This document shows positions 12,679 through 23,673 of a stretch of DNA of 49,621 nt, piece after piece. The position numbers and the translations under genes are program-made. How positions within the stretch are numbered: position 1 is the first letter of the stretch; every line of letters starts with the position of its first letter. Source of the stretch: Spirogloea muscicola (Eukaryota > Streptophyta > Zygnematophyceae > Spirogloeales > Spirogloeaceae); the NCBI GenBank assembly GCA_009602725.1, contig WELB01000020.1, positions 665,182-714,802 on the forward strand, given 5' to 3'. The notes beneath the pieces were generated by a model that was not told the DNA's origin, searched no databases, and saw only the letters and a program-made list of their open reading frames with translations.

Positions 12679-15600
12679 ATGGAGCTGCGATGCGGCACGG
12701 CGGCCCTGCACCTGCTGCCTGCCCGATGCACGGCCGCTGTGGGTCTCGCAATGGGCCCCCGGGTCCCGGTGAGACACATGCACGGCCGCTGGTGGCACTG
12801 GCGTTGGCTAGCACCGCAGAAGCGCGTCGCCCGTGGCGCCGGCGCTTGCCGGGGCGCGGTGGACAGCAGTGGAGGCGGCCTCGCTCTGCCGGCGGCAGCG
12901 GCTCTGCCCTTCCGCTGGGGCAAGGAGCCAGTCGTGGAGCTGCCATTTGACTACTATCAGGTCTGACGCCACCGCCACTAATCCCCTTCTGCGTCAAGGC
13001 CCTGCCTTTGGCCAACTCAGGCCAACTCACCATGCCGTCCCCCATCACCAGCAAGTTCTGAGGCACGATAGATGCTGCCTGCAGCAGTCATTTACCTCCG
13101 TGTCCTTATGGTCGTCAGCCGATGGTGCTGGTGCAGGTGCTGGGCGCGCAGACGCACTTCCTCGCCGACTCGATCCAGCGTGCGCATGAGGCGCGCGTGG
13201 CGGCGGTGCTGCCGGCAGAGGGGTTCAGCACGGATGCACTGGCAGCAAGGCGCGAGCTTCTGGCGGCGGCGCGTGACACGCTGGCTGATCCGCGGCGCCG
13301 CGGCGAGTACAACGACGTGCTGCTGCGCGCCCTGGATGCGGCAGGGCCTGCTGGTGCGGCAGGCGGCGTGGCGAGAGCCATACGATGGAGCCAGGTGCCG
13401 GGCGCGCTGTGCCTACTTCTGGAGGCTGGCGACGGTGTTGCGGTGCTGGCCGTCGGCAGCGCACTGCTGCGGGGCCGAGGGCCGGCAGCGCTGCGCGGCA
13501 CGGCGCGGCGCGACGTGGCGCTGTCGGTCGCGCTCGCGCACTCTGCGGAAGCGCGTGCCCGGCTGGCCAGCAACCCGCCCGACGCCGTTGCGGCGTCCGA
13601 GGCTCTCGAGACTGCGCTCCGGATCCTCCAGGTACTGTGCTTGGCGCTGTCGTCACTGACGGGCTCTAACCGCATGCGGAGGTCGCCGTGCGGAGTCCTT
13701 GCTCGGGCGATGCTTGCTGGCCACCTTTGACTGTGTGGCAGAGGCCGGCGGGCGCAATCGCAGGACGAGGGCGGCCGGGCGCTAGCTCCGGCGCTGCAGG
13801 AGGAGCTGGAGGCGGCCTTGGAGCGGCTGGCGCCACGCTGCGTGCTCGACCTCTTGGCGCTGCCGCTCGGTGCACCGCATGAGGTCGCCCGCCGCGAGAA
13901 CTTGCAGGTCTGACGATGCCACCGCCCCTCTGCGGCTTACGCGCTTGACCTGCCGCATGCTAGCAGTTAGCAAGGCTGCTAAATGTCGGCTCCATCTGAG
14001 TCGTGCGCGCGCTGCAGGGCGTCCGAGCGATGCTGTGGGCGCCTGGCGGCGCAGCGCTGGGCCCGGGGTCGCCGAGCGGGCTCCCGCGCGAGCAGTTCAT
14101 GCGCGAGGCCTTCATGGTCATGACTGCGGAGGAGCAGGTGCGGCAAGCTGAGCTCCAGCTCCAGTATTGCCTGGCATGAAGCGGACCACAGTAATGCAAT
14201 GCGCTGTTAAGTTGGCCAGCTATTGTTGCAGCTTGACCACTATTCTAGCTTCACAATTACTCTTGATTACTCAATAATAAGATAATTGGCGGCCCAGGTG
14301 GCGCTTCTGAGGGCGACACCGAGCAGCGTGCCTGCTGAGCCCCTGGAGGTGTACAATGGTGGGCTGGCGCTGGCGGCACGGGGCTTTGCGACGCGCCGGC
14401 CGGCGCTCGTGCGAGAGGCCGACGACCTGCTCGCGCAGCTGCCGCCGTCGGCGCCGCCGTTGCCGCCGGCACCGCTTGCACCGCGAGGCGTGCAGAGGGG
14501 GGGGGACCCCCCGCCAGAGGTTGCGCTGGAGCGTGCAATGTGTGCGCTGCTGCTCGGCCGCATTGGCGCTGCCAGGGCTTGGCTGGGCCTTTCTGGGCCG
14601 CCGCCATGGTCAGCGGCCGACCTCGGCATCACGCGCTTTGTGCTGGCGCACTCGCCGGCAGCGGCGGCCGCCGCCGCTGCCGGTAGCAGCGCCGTAAATG
14701 GCAGTGAGGATGTGGGCGACGACAACGATGCGCTTCTCCCTGGGCTCTGCCGCCTGCTCGAGCGCTGGCTTGGCGAGGTGCTGCTGCCGCGGTTCCGCGA
14801 TACTGCCAATGCGCCGTCGGCGCTAGCAGGCTATTTTGACAATGCCAGCGTGCGCGCGTACCTGGAGGGCCTCGACCGTGGCTCACTGCTCGATGCGCTG
14901 GCGCACGCTGGCGCCGCAACCCTCGGCACTGTTCACCGCGCCCTCTCGCTCGGGCGCACTGCGTGGCGGCATGGGCGCACTGCCGCTAACGAGGACCTTG
15001 CTGATAGCACGGCCTACCGGCTTCGCAGCGGGGTGCTGGCTGCGGAGAGGGCGGCAGATGAGGTGCTGTCTGCTGGCACTCGCAGCGTGCGGCGGACTGC
15101 GGCCAGCAACGGTGGCAGCGGCGCAGCGCTCCTTGAGGACAAAGAAGCTTTCCCAGCGCCGGTGACGGCGGCAGCGGCGCTGCAGCCGCCCCTGCCATCG
15201 TCTCTGAGCCCATCTGGTGACAGGCGAGCAGCGGCAAGTGGCGACGCAGGCAGCTCCAGCAACGGCACGGTGACTGCCGCCGCGCCTGAACTTGCTGGCA
15301 GGCAGCTCGCCGCTCCTCCAAGACCCGCAGCTCTTCCGCAGCTGCCACCAGGGCTGCCGCTGGGGAAGCGCCAGGCCAAGGGCGCCATGGACGTGCTTCA
15401 GGAGCGGCTGGCCGGTAACGAAGGGGTTGCTGCAGTCGCCGCCGCGCTCGTCGCGCTGCTGGCACTGGCCATGCACTACCGGCACCAGGCCACTGCTGGT
15501 GGCCCCATGGCAATGCGCCAGCATCACAAAATCTCCACCACGACCACAACGACTGTTGGTGCACTGCCGCACCCTGCTCTTACTTCTCTTATGCTGCGCT

Positions 15601-16469
15601 TTCAGTTGAGTTGATTGAGAATCACAATGTGTTGCAGATCCTTGACCCCCGGTGTCCTTAGCCACTCCCAGTGTGGACCTCCGTTGCTCATTTGTGCCGC
15701 CATGGCATGCCTGTACTCTGTCTTTGGCAGGGAAGCCGGCGGCCCCCCGCGAGCACGTCTTGCCTCTTGACAAGCGGCGGGCCGAGGCAGTCGTACGGCA
15801 GTGGCAGGCCGCGAAAGCAGACGCGCTTGGGCCACGGCACAATGTCGCTGCATTGCACCAGGTACAGCAATGTCAAGTGTGCAGCTCCACACACTAGTAA
15901 GCTGCAGCACCTGCGGGCGGGAGCTAGAAGTGGCCACAAATAATTAGAACCTACAATTGCTGCCCATTCACGTCTTTGGTAGAGCAGCTCAGATACTCCT
16001 GTAAGCTTGAGAGCTGCAGTTGTAACTGTCTGAAGCAATCTGATGATAATAGCTTGACTGACAAAAACAGCGGGAGCAATCCTATGATTCTAACAGCTCT
16101 TCTTCTTGCACTGTGACTTGGTGCTGGACTTGGTGCTGGCAGGTCCTGGACGGCGCTATGCTGGAAGAGTGGGCAGTCAAGGCTCGCGAGGTGCACCGCC
16201 GTGGCCTGCACTGGCAGTATCAGCTCGACGCCGTGCGTGTAGGCAGCCTCATCCTGTCGGAGAGCGGGCGGCGCGCCATGGTGGAGGCTGAGCTGCGCGA
16301 GAGTGCGGCATTGGTCGCAGAAGGCGCCGGCGGCGGCCAGCGGAGCTCCTACCGCAGCACGTACACGAGCCGCTACGAGCTGCGCTTTTTTGGCACTAGC
16401 ACTAGCAGCAGCGGCAGCGGTGGCTGGAAAATAAGCAGCGGCAGCGTCGTGCATGAAAAAACTGAATGA
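12679..16469 (+). CDS. ARC6: ARC6-like plastid division protein (7 exons)
   Basis: Exons: 12679-12960, 13137-13631, 13764-13907, 14018-14137, 14298-15558, 15731-15861 and 16143-16469, giving 919 residues in continuous frame. ARC6 spans the inner plastid envelope, anchors FtsZ on the stromal side and recruits PDV2 through its C-terminus between the membranes. Residues about 85-170 are the J-like region (LPFDYYQVLGAQTHFLADSI...); no HPD tripeptide is seen. WSQVPGALCLLLEAG, LERLAPRCVLDLLALPLG, TPSSVPAEPLEVY and LLPGLCRLLERWLGEV follow in family order. A hydrophobic Ala/Leu/Val segment at about 720-738 fits the single membrane span. The C-terminal exons (EAVVRQWQAAKADALGP, VLDGAMLEEW, GWKISSGSVV) match the PDV-binding domain. 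The first 90 residues fit a transit peptide. The ATG choice is the least certain point. It is somewhat longer than plant ARC6 because of Ala/Gly/Ser inserts. Confidence 0.92.
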
Positions 16470-16967
16470 GAGACCCTCACTGCTTCGGTTGTTGACTACC
16501 AGCTTCTAAATGTTCACGTTGCCATTTGAACTTTGTCACAAAGCAGAGCCGGCGCTCAACATAGAAAGTCTACGTTGTGCTCACTTGCGAGTTGCATATT
16601 CTCATAGCACCACGTCTCACCCACAGAAGCAAGTCTCCAAGTGACTTGAAGGAGATGAGGTAGCCCCAGGTGACTAGGCACATGTATGTGCTTCTTTGCT
16701 TCTTGTAAAGTGGGCGGCGTGCATCCACGTAATCATCACAATCATTATTAAAAATGATCCATTGGCACCCAGAATGGGGGGGGGGGGCATGATAAGGAAC
16801 ACAATAGCTGAAGGTAATCATTGGCAGCTAGCAAAATCGCAATCTGCACTACGTCTTGAGAAGGATAATGGTGGCCAGGAGCGTGGACAAGGCAAGCGCT
16901 GACTTAACGGAACAGGCACTGTGCGCCATGTAAAGCCATATGTGACATTTCCACAGGCACGGCGTTT
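16470..16967. other. Convergent 3' region between ARC6 and ARP6
   Basis: Shared downstream region of two tail-to-tail genes. It holds a run of 12 G's (16776-16787). A TGTAA at about 16706 on the plus strand is a possible poly(A) signal for ARC6. No additional gene is visible. Confidence 0.45.
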
Positions 16968-19536
16968 TCAGAAAGTAAACCGTCTCCGGCACAGACTGGA
17001 GCCATGCTCGGCATATTCCTGCTTTGTCACCACCTTCTGCTCAAACTGCGGGCTGCTTGCAAAGATTGCTCCACCCCTCCATGCGCACAGCTCCGGCCTA
17101 CAAGCACCGTCCGCATCAAGAGAATGTCATGCGAACAGCTAAGTTCCTATGCAAGGAGCACACAACAGGGATGATTGAAGGTGGAACCACTTGTCGGGCT
17201 TGCACAACAGACTGAGCAGATGAGGGATGGGCTTTCTTCTTAGGCCATCGATCGAGTATACCTGTCTGGAAGTATCACGTTGAGGTCGTACTCATCTGGC
17301 ACAAGAGCCCTCAGCTCCATCTCACTACCAACACACGCCCACGTCGTCGCCCAGGCGGCACCCAAGGGACTGCGTCAGCAATACTAGGACCAGCACAGGC
17401 TGGGCACAGAAGCACACGCCCACCTGGTAATTGTGCACAAACACTATTCATGACCATGGGTGTCTTACAGCTTCTCTCGAAAGCCGTGGAAGAGCGTACT
17501 GCCGCCAGTCAGCAAGATGCTGCAATGAGCCCAAAGAAAGGACAGCGACAGGAGGTGAGATTGGTCATATCCAAGCGTTGCGTCAGGGGCACACGTGCCT
17601 GCAGGCACGCCGTGTCACAATTCCCAGCCAGAGGCGCCCAGGTTTTGCCAACAAGAGGTGATGCACTTAGCAGGATAACTATGTGCATGGCGGCCTGCCC
17701 CAGCGAGCACAAAAGTACGGGCCTTGTTTCGTCACATAGTCGACCAACTTTTTTACATTGAGATTAGGGGCGTCCGCTGACCTGGAGTAGAGCAGCGGTT
17801 GCATGTCTGCTGGGCAGGCTTTGACGGCATGGACGATGCATTCTGCCAGCCCAGCCTGATTGATACCTGGCCATCAGCCGCAGCATAATTGTCAATCTTG
17901 TCTGTCGTTTTGATGGCTTTGCGACGAGCTCATGGTGCACCTCAGAATCCTTGCAGAGGTACTGCTGGCTGACCTTCCTCCATAAAGGTCAATGCAGTGG
18001 GACTTAAAACCTCGTGCAACCTCAGCTGAGAGGGTGAGTCCACTTGCACCGAGCAGTGGGCATTGGAGCTCACCCAAGTCCGCGGGGTGGAAGAGCATCT
18101 CAGGCACCAGGAATCGCTCATTAGTCAGCGCAATGGTTGTCTGCAGGACTCCAAGACTTGCGAAGAGTCACAGGCAGCGCAAAGACCGGGATGGTGGGCA
18201 TCCCATGATCAGTACAAAAGCAAGTCGAATTGCGATCTCCATCCCATGTATTGGACACCTGCCGGCTGACATGGACATATGACCATGTCAGACGTCACCT
18301 AGTTGGTGGGTGCTGAACACCTGCTCGTCATCCGCCATGCTCCTGCCAGCTGTGGCACCAGTCTTGCTCGAGCCGTCATCTTGCCTCCTGGCGCTGCCAC
18401 TTGATGTCGAGTGGGCCCCACCTGTCGTAGCCCGCAGCTCGCCCTCGCCGGCAGTGCTGCCTAGTGAGCTCACTCGCTTGGCAGCCTCGGCAGCCGCAGG
18501 GTCTCGTACAAAGCCGCGTTTGTGTCGAATGCCGTCCGGGAGAACATACTCCGCACGCATGTAATTATCTGGCCCAGTCTTCCTGGACTACGAGAGCGCA
18601 GGGTCAGCGTTGTGGCGCCATTGCTGAGGCATCATCGTGTGGCAGCGAGGCCAGCTGCAGGGGCTCGGCTGAGCTGAGGCACTGAGCACGGCTGACCTTA
18701 CCTGGCTATCTCAAGGTCCCGTGCTACATTCAGCGAGCAGAAGCAGAGGCGATTCTTCACGTCCTCCAGGATGTACGCCTCGCCGCGGACGTCGAGCGAG
18801 CGGTACGACACGAGCTCCACGAGGTAATTCGTCAGGCCCTTGCCACCGAGGTCGATGCGGCGTACTGCGGCGGGCACCACCCGGCCGCCCACCAGCGGCG
18901 TCACGTGCGTGAACGAGAAGCCGGCGTCCACAATGACGCCGCATCGCGCCTCGGCCAGCACGCTGCTCGGCTCGGCGATCGCCTGCCAAACAGCCGACCA
19001 CCGACGGCCTGGCTTTCAGCTCTCGCCAACAAATGTGGGTGTCTCGAGGCCGCCGGAAGGTCGTCGAGCTCTAACGCTGCCCTTAAGGGTTTAAGCTTTA
19101 GGATTGAGATTTAGGTGTTAAGGTTTAGGGTTGAAGGGTCTAAGGGTTGGGGTTTGAGGATGAAGGGTAAGTGTTTTAGGGTTTAGGGTATAGTTTAGGG
19201 TTTCAGGCTTAGGGTCTAGGCCTGGCACCTGGCACAGGCGGCTGAGCGCCGCCGCGGGCGCCGCGCAGTAAGCCCGCAAGCCGAGCTCCTCGAACACGAC
19301 CTCGTCGGTGGCGGCGGCGATTGCCGGCAGCGTGAAAGGCGGCTCGGTGAGCAGGAGCGCAGCGGCGTCGGGCGGCGCGACGCCGGCTGCGGCGAAGGCA
19401 CGGCCCCACACTGCGCGCTGCACGTCCCAGCTCACGACGTACCCGCGGTCGCACGGCCGCCTGGCGCGCAGCAGCGGTGCAGTCAGCGCCGCCGTCGCCA
19501 GGACCGGCGCCGCGGCCATGGCAGTCAGCGCCGCCG
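16968..19536 (-). CDS. ARP6: Actin-related protein 6 (SWR1 complex), N-terminus missing in gap
   Basis: Exons read on the minus strand: (gap)19519-19229, 18982-18702, 18582-18321, 18140-18074, 17866-17782, 17519-17469, 17324-17262 and 17097-16968, about 409 residues from the first visible ATG. ARP6 is a nuclear actin-fold subunit of the SWR1 remodeller that loads histone H2A.Z. Signatures in order: ARRPCDRGYVVSWDVQRAVW, LLLTEPPFTLPAIAAATDE, VIVDAGFSFTHVTP, RRIDLGGKGLTNYLVELVS, YVLPDGIRHKRGF, NERFLVPEMLFHPADLG, ILLTGGSTLFHGFREKL, LRALVPDEYDL, AWRGGAIFASSPQFE and a C-terminal CRRRFTF. The exon at 18582-18321 carries an unusual Ser/Gly/Ala-rich insert. The ATG at 19519 is probably internal, since the nucleotide-binding N-terminal strands of actin are absent and the frame continues into the gap. 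The intron between 19229 and 18982 contains telomere-like repeats. Confidence 0.93.
19086..19217 (+). repeat. Degenerate TTTAGGG telomere-like array inside an ARP6 intron
   Basis: About 130 bases made of variants of TTTAGGG (such as TTTAGGGTT, TTAAGGTTTAGGG, CTAAGGGTTGGGG). It lies within the intron between the first and second visible ARP6 exons. TTTAGGG is the plant and trebouxiophyte telomere unit. The array is imperfect, so it is an old interstitial block, not a chromosome end. Confidence 0.85.
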
Positions 19537-20008
19537 NNNNNNNNNNNNNNNNNNNNNNNNNNNNNNNNNNNNNNNNNNNNNNNNNNNNNNNNNNNNNNNN
19601 NNNNNNNNNNNNNNNNNNNNNNNNNNNNNNNNNNNNNNNNNNNNNNNNNNNNNNNNNNNNNNNNNNNNNNNNNNNNNNNNNNNNNNNNNNNNNNNNNNNN
19701 NNNNNNNNNNNNNNNNNNNNNNNNNNNNNNNNNNNNNNNNNNNNNNNNNNNNNNNNNNNNNNNNNNNNNNNNNNNNNNNNNNNNNNNNNNNNNNNNNNNN
19801 NNNNNNNNNNNNNNNNNNNNNNNNNNNNNNNNNNNNNNNNNNNNNNNNNNNNNNNNNNNNNNNNNNNNNNNNNNNNNNNNNNNNNNNNNNNNNNNNNNNN
19901 NNNNNNNNNNNNNNNNNNNNNNNNNNNNNNNNNNNNNNNNNNNNNNNNNNNNNNNNNNNNNNNNNNNNNNNNNNNNNNNNNNNNNNNNNNNNNNNNNNNN
20001 NNNNNNNN
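19479..20008. other. Assembly gap flanked by a short direct repeat
   Basis: Positions 19537-20008 are 472 N's. A 16-base repeat (GCAGTCAGCGCCGCCG) occurs at 19479-19494 and again at 19521-19536, flush against the gap. The other side soon runs into a GCC array. Repeats plus extreme GC probably broke the assembly. The missing piece should hold the ARP6 N-terminus and perhaps the 5' end of the divergent gene. Confidence 0.9.
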
Positions 20009-20085
20009 GCCGTGCCGCTGCGCGCCACGGCGGCGGCGACGGCGACGCGCGGCTTCTCAGACCACACGCCGTGACGAAAAGTCTG

Positions 20086-20087
<2 letters not shown>

Positions 20088-20123
<36 letters not shown>
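20088..20123 (+). repeat. (GCC)n microsatellite
   Basis: About a dozen GCC triplets immediately before the CTGCAG that leads into the first recognised exon of the downstream plus-strand gene. It could be an intron end or encode a proline or alanine run. Confidence 0.8.
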
Positions 20124-21720
20124 TGCAGGAGCTCTACTTCGGCCTCTTCACGCTGCGCACGGCGGGCGCGTACTTGTACGACGCCGCCGGGAATCGATCC
20201 CGCGTCGACCGAGCGGACGGCCGCGGAGACCGCTACTGCGGGTGGGCGCCGCCCGCTTCCTAACGGCGCTGCCGCTCACCTCTGTTATCTGCAACGGTCT
20301 TAGTAAGTATTATTTCTAAGTGATTCCGCACATTTTTGGCGTAATGGCGGCCATGGCTTGGCTCTCCGCGAGCCCCTTGATGTGTGAGCCGCTTGTTGCC
20401 GTCGTCTGATTGCAAGGGCCCATGTTCGGCGCCGTTCTCTCGCTGGCAGGACCGCTGCGCCGCTGAGTGCCACGCCGTGCAGCCATCTAGTCGTGGACGG
20501 CGTGCGATACCTGCTGTTCCCAGACCTTCGGGTTGGTCCCCGGGGCCCACCCTGCGGCGCTCCATTAGGCGGTTGATCTAGCCCATTTTTTGCGAGCTCG
20601 CAGCTGCGCTCAGCTGCTAAGTAGGTGAAGTAGGCGGAAGATGCTGACTTCGTGACCTCGTTGCTCTGTTCCGCTCGGAAGTACTGCTGCACGTGCTGCA
20701 CAGCTGCCAACGGCTGCGGCATCGTGGCACGGGACTGGCTCGCTGGCGCCGCGTACCTGGGCAGTGATGAGGTCGACGGCATCGTCTGTGACAAGTGGTC
20801 AGCTCCCACTGCGCATGGCTGGCGCTTCGCTTTGGTCGTGAGACTCAAAGCGCAGCGAAACCCATACCATGGCCTGGTTGCTTCCATGCAAACGGGCCCA
20901 ACGCCGTGCTCTAATAGCGAGAGTGTGGCGCAGGAACAAGCCGGGCCTGCAGAATAACTACTACTGGCAGACCCCAGGCGGTGTGCCCATCCGCATCTAC
21001 CAGGTCATTGCCCGCCTCACTGGCTTTTGTCAATGCCTTAAAGTACTGCCTGACACAGAAACCAAACCCAAGAAAGTCGTGATACTGAATCTTACTAACG
21101 CCCAATCCTCTCTCATTTTCGGAAGGACCTACTGGATGGGGCTAACGAAGCCTGATTATTATGCCGGCACTGTTTATGCCATTGCATATTGCAGTGTCTT
21201 TGAACCAAGCCAGAGGTCGGTGCACAACCAGTGCTTGCATCTGTGCAGCCAGCTATCACATCACTGCACATGCAACAGCCTGACAAGATTGGCTACCCCG
21301 GCCCCGTCTGGCTGTTCACTGGCAGGAATATGCTGAGATGATGACGTTCCGGCCTGATACATACACAACGTCTCCAGACTTTGTGGATAGCACCTTCTCA
21401 CTTCCAGAGTACTCTAAGTTCGCGGCAACCCTTCCATACATGCTTACATGTAAACAGGAGGTCATGCAAGAACGTTGAGTTTCCTGGTGCTTGACGTTCT
21501 CGTCACAAGGGCCTTGTGAGTGACATGCTATCACAATGTAACATACTATGATACCCTACACATGGAAAGCTAACACATGTCGTGTCCATGCAGCTGCAAG
21601 AGCGCTTGTTACGGGACCTGCCTCATAGCTGCCCAGGTGGGCCGGTTGCTCCCATCCAGCCTAAGGGCTGATGCCTTCATGATACCTAGAACCAACCCCA
21701 ACGTCTTTGTAGCTCCTTGA
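20124..21720 (+). CDS. Secreted-type Cys-rich protein, At4g14100-like family (5' end missing)
   Basis: Visible exons: about 20124-20241, 20450-20531, 20682-20797, 20934-21003, 21325 to about 21412, and 21594-21720. The family is of unknown function, known in plants and algae as secreted or vacuolar-type proteins. Signatures: ELYFGLFTLRTAGAYLYDAA, NRSRVDRADGRGDRYCG, PCSHLVVDGVRYLLFPD, NGCGIVARDWLAGAAYLG, DEVDGIVCDKWNKPGLQNNY, YYWQTPGGVPIRIYQ, EMMTFRPDTYTTS and FSLPEYSNCKSACYGTC. Codon phases agree for the first four joins (for example TG|G for the Trp of CDKW). The last donor (after TCTAA, GTTCGC) is weak, so the final join is uncertain. The start and any signal peptide lie in or beyond the gap. 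The exon at 20682 uses a GAAG acceptor. The family call rests on the spaced cysteines and the WLxGAxYLG...VDGxxCDKW pattern. Confidence 0.65.
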
Positions 21721-23200
21721 GCCGGCAGTGGTTGCAACCTTTGCACTGATGGTTCGTGGTGGTGCCGTGCTACTTAGGTGCCGCTTGCTGCAGCTCTTTG
21801 AGAGAATCAGAGTACCACAACATGCACTACTGCTTGGAGCAACTCACACTCCGCAGGTATGTTCACAAACTTTATGCTGAGGTACTTCAAGAACAGTACC
21901 TTCATGTAGAGGCTCTACTACAGAGCATTAGCACTTAAATCTAAATCTGAAAGCTAGGACATGTTAGCTATTCTGCAACAGCTGATTAACTATGTAAAAA
22001 CTAGTAGCCATTGTGAAGGCAACCCTATGGACAAATTTTGGAGTCACGGCTGCCTTTTGCTTGTCTCTGAAGTTGAAGTTGTACCGCCCTTGACATATTG
22101 CTGTCAAATCTGTGCAGTGTGATTAGGAGCCAATGTATGTGCTCATGAGCACTTCCAATGATGTGAGCAGCCAGCTTTTGTCCATTTCATCCATTTGAAT
22201 CCGCTGGAAGGGCCACATCACATTAGCAAACAGTCGATTATATCCGATCTGCCTACCCCATCAAGTCGGCTCTTCCAGGGCGATAGGACTTCAATAATGC
22301 TACCACTTAAGCAAAAGTGATGCAGAGTAGTAGCGGCTGCAAGGGCGCACCTGGAATTGCCATCAGCAGGTCGTCCTTGAATCTTAGGCAGCACCATGCA
22401 TATGGGCATTGGTGGCAGTGAGCAGATCACACAGGGGGCCGTGCTGCACATCATGTTGCGTGGTTGCCAGATCGGCAAGTGATTTGTGTTATCCAGCTGC
22501 TGCCCTGCCAGATTCTAAAGCCATGCAATGCGATGCAAGCAGGCTGCAGCACCACTTGGCACATCTGCGCCCCAACTCTACTTTATCTGCGTATGCCACT
22601 TGCCGAGTCCAGCAAAATTGACCTCTTTTCGTTGCTTCGCTGTCAAGGCCTCCTTGGCTTGAGGCGCAACTGATCCTTCCACCTCCTAAGCTTGTCGGAG
22701 TATGCAGGTTTAGGGCATGATTGACGACCGGGCTTCCTAGGGGATAACGTGTGGGCCCTCGTAGCATGACGCTTCGGTAACGTAGACGCCACCTCTGCTC
22801 ATCTCCAAGCACGTGGCTGGCCTTCAGAGCCGCTATTTGAAAACAAGCGCTTCCCCCGTGGCCAGATGCAGGTTCTCTGCTCGAGTCCCATACCTCGGCA
22901 GCAACACCTTTCACGAAGGCGATGAGGAGGAAGTGGAGCAGGAGGGCCTGAAAGCCTGTCCGGTGCTCTGCAGCTATATGCGCGGGCTGGAGGGGCCGCC
23001 GTTCATCTCCTCAGCGCAAACGGCTGACAGCTAAGGTCGGCTGCGGCAGTGCCGGCGGCGTCGGGCGGCGGCCCTAATGGGCCGAGCCATCCCGGCCGCC
23101 GCCGTCTCGGCCCGGCACGGCAGGGCGCGTGGGCGCACCGGCGGCGCGGCCGACCCGGCCAGCTTTCGCCGGGAGAAGCCATGGCGGCCCTTGCTGCACT
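21721..23200. other. Intergenic, no gene recognised
   Basis: About 1.5 kb without exons I can assign. The right half becomes GC-rich from about 22800 and leads into a start-like stretch near 23180 (MAALAALTNMISAVIVMNN) with no known match, immediately before retroelement sequence. Confidence 0.45.
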
Positions 23201-23239
23201 GACTAATATGATATCCGCTGTTATTGTCATGAACAACCT

Positions 23240-23640
23240 ATATGTATCGGTGGCTGGACCTCCTGCAGCGGCTTGCAGAGGGCCATCGCTCGTTGGCAGG
23301 GCCAGCAAGGTGAGCTGCCCGGCCTCAACGTCGCTGGGTCGCTGTTCTTCATGCGGCTATTGATGTCCTTCCGCAAGTCCCAGGCTCACGCAGTGCAATT
23401 CCCCCTTGCCATCGACGTCCACGGGGCAATCGACGCTCGGTGGCTCGAGGTCCTGCACCGGCTAGCGCGCAGCGCTGTGGCCCGACGTTATTGAGGGGAG
23501 CAGGCTGAACTCAACGCGGCAGGCCGCGTTGAGCTCCAAAATCTCTCGCCCAGGTATCTCTCATGCGCCTGTCAGTATCGCTTTGGCGGGCTGGCTTTTC
23601 CAGCCCCTATTCTCAATGGGCGAGCACTTTCTTTAGCGGT
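23240..23640 (+). mobile_element. Two fused retrotransposon fragments, copy 4
   Basis: Frame-broken remnants of the same endonuclease domain occur twice in a row. The first is RWLDLLQRLAEGHRS...GELPGLNVAGSLFF and MRLLMSFRKSQAHAV. The second is PLAIDVHGAIDARWLEVLHR followed by GEQAELNAAG and a damaged MRLSVSL. The second runs straight into a stem-loop unit (23585-23633). A perfect hairpin of CTCAACGCGGC and its complement lies at about 23511-23534. Confidence 0.7.
23585..23633 (+). repeat. Stem-loop repeat unit (perfect arms)
   Basis: GGGCTGG (23588-23594) and CCAGCCC (23600-23606) form a perfect stem with a 5-base loop. The unit continues with CTATTCTC and the box AATGGGCGAGCACTTTCTT. It interrupts the endonuclease frame of the fragment before it. 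Confidence 0.85.
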
Positions 23641-23645
23641 CAATA

Positions 23646-23673
23646 GATGCAACGCGGCATACGCGTTGCATCT
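23646..23673. repeat. Perfect inverted repeat at a head-on junction of retroelement tails
   Basis: ATGCAACGCG and its complement CGCGTTGCAT flank a few bases. To the left the retroelement tail points right, and to the right the tails point left, so the palindrome marks the junction. ATGCAACGCG also occurs at about 1591 in another minus-oriented tail. Confidence 0.75.

Noticed and set aside
14883-15842. 319-codon minus-strand open frame
   Set aside because: Antisense shadow of the ARC6 large exon; it shows Cys/Arg/Ser-rich composition typical of reversed GC-rich codons.
19308-20303. Long plus-strand open frames across the gap
   Set aside because: They are open only because N's contain no stops; the real coding strand on the left is minus (ARP6).
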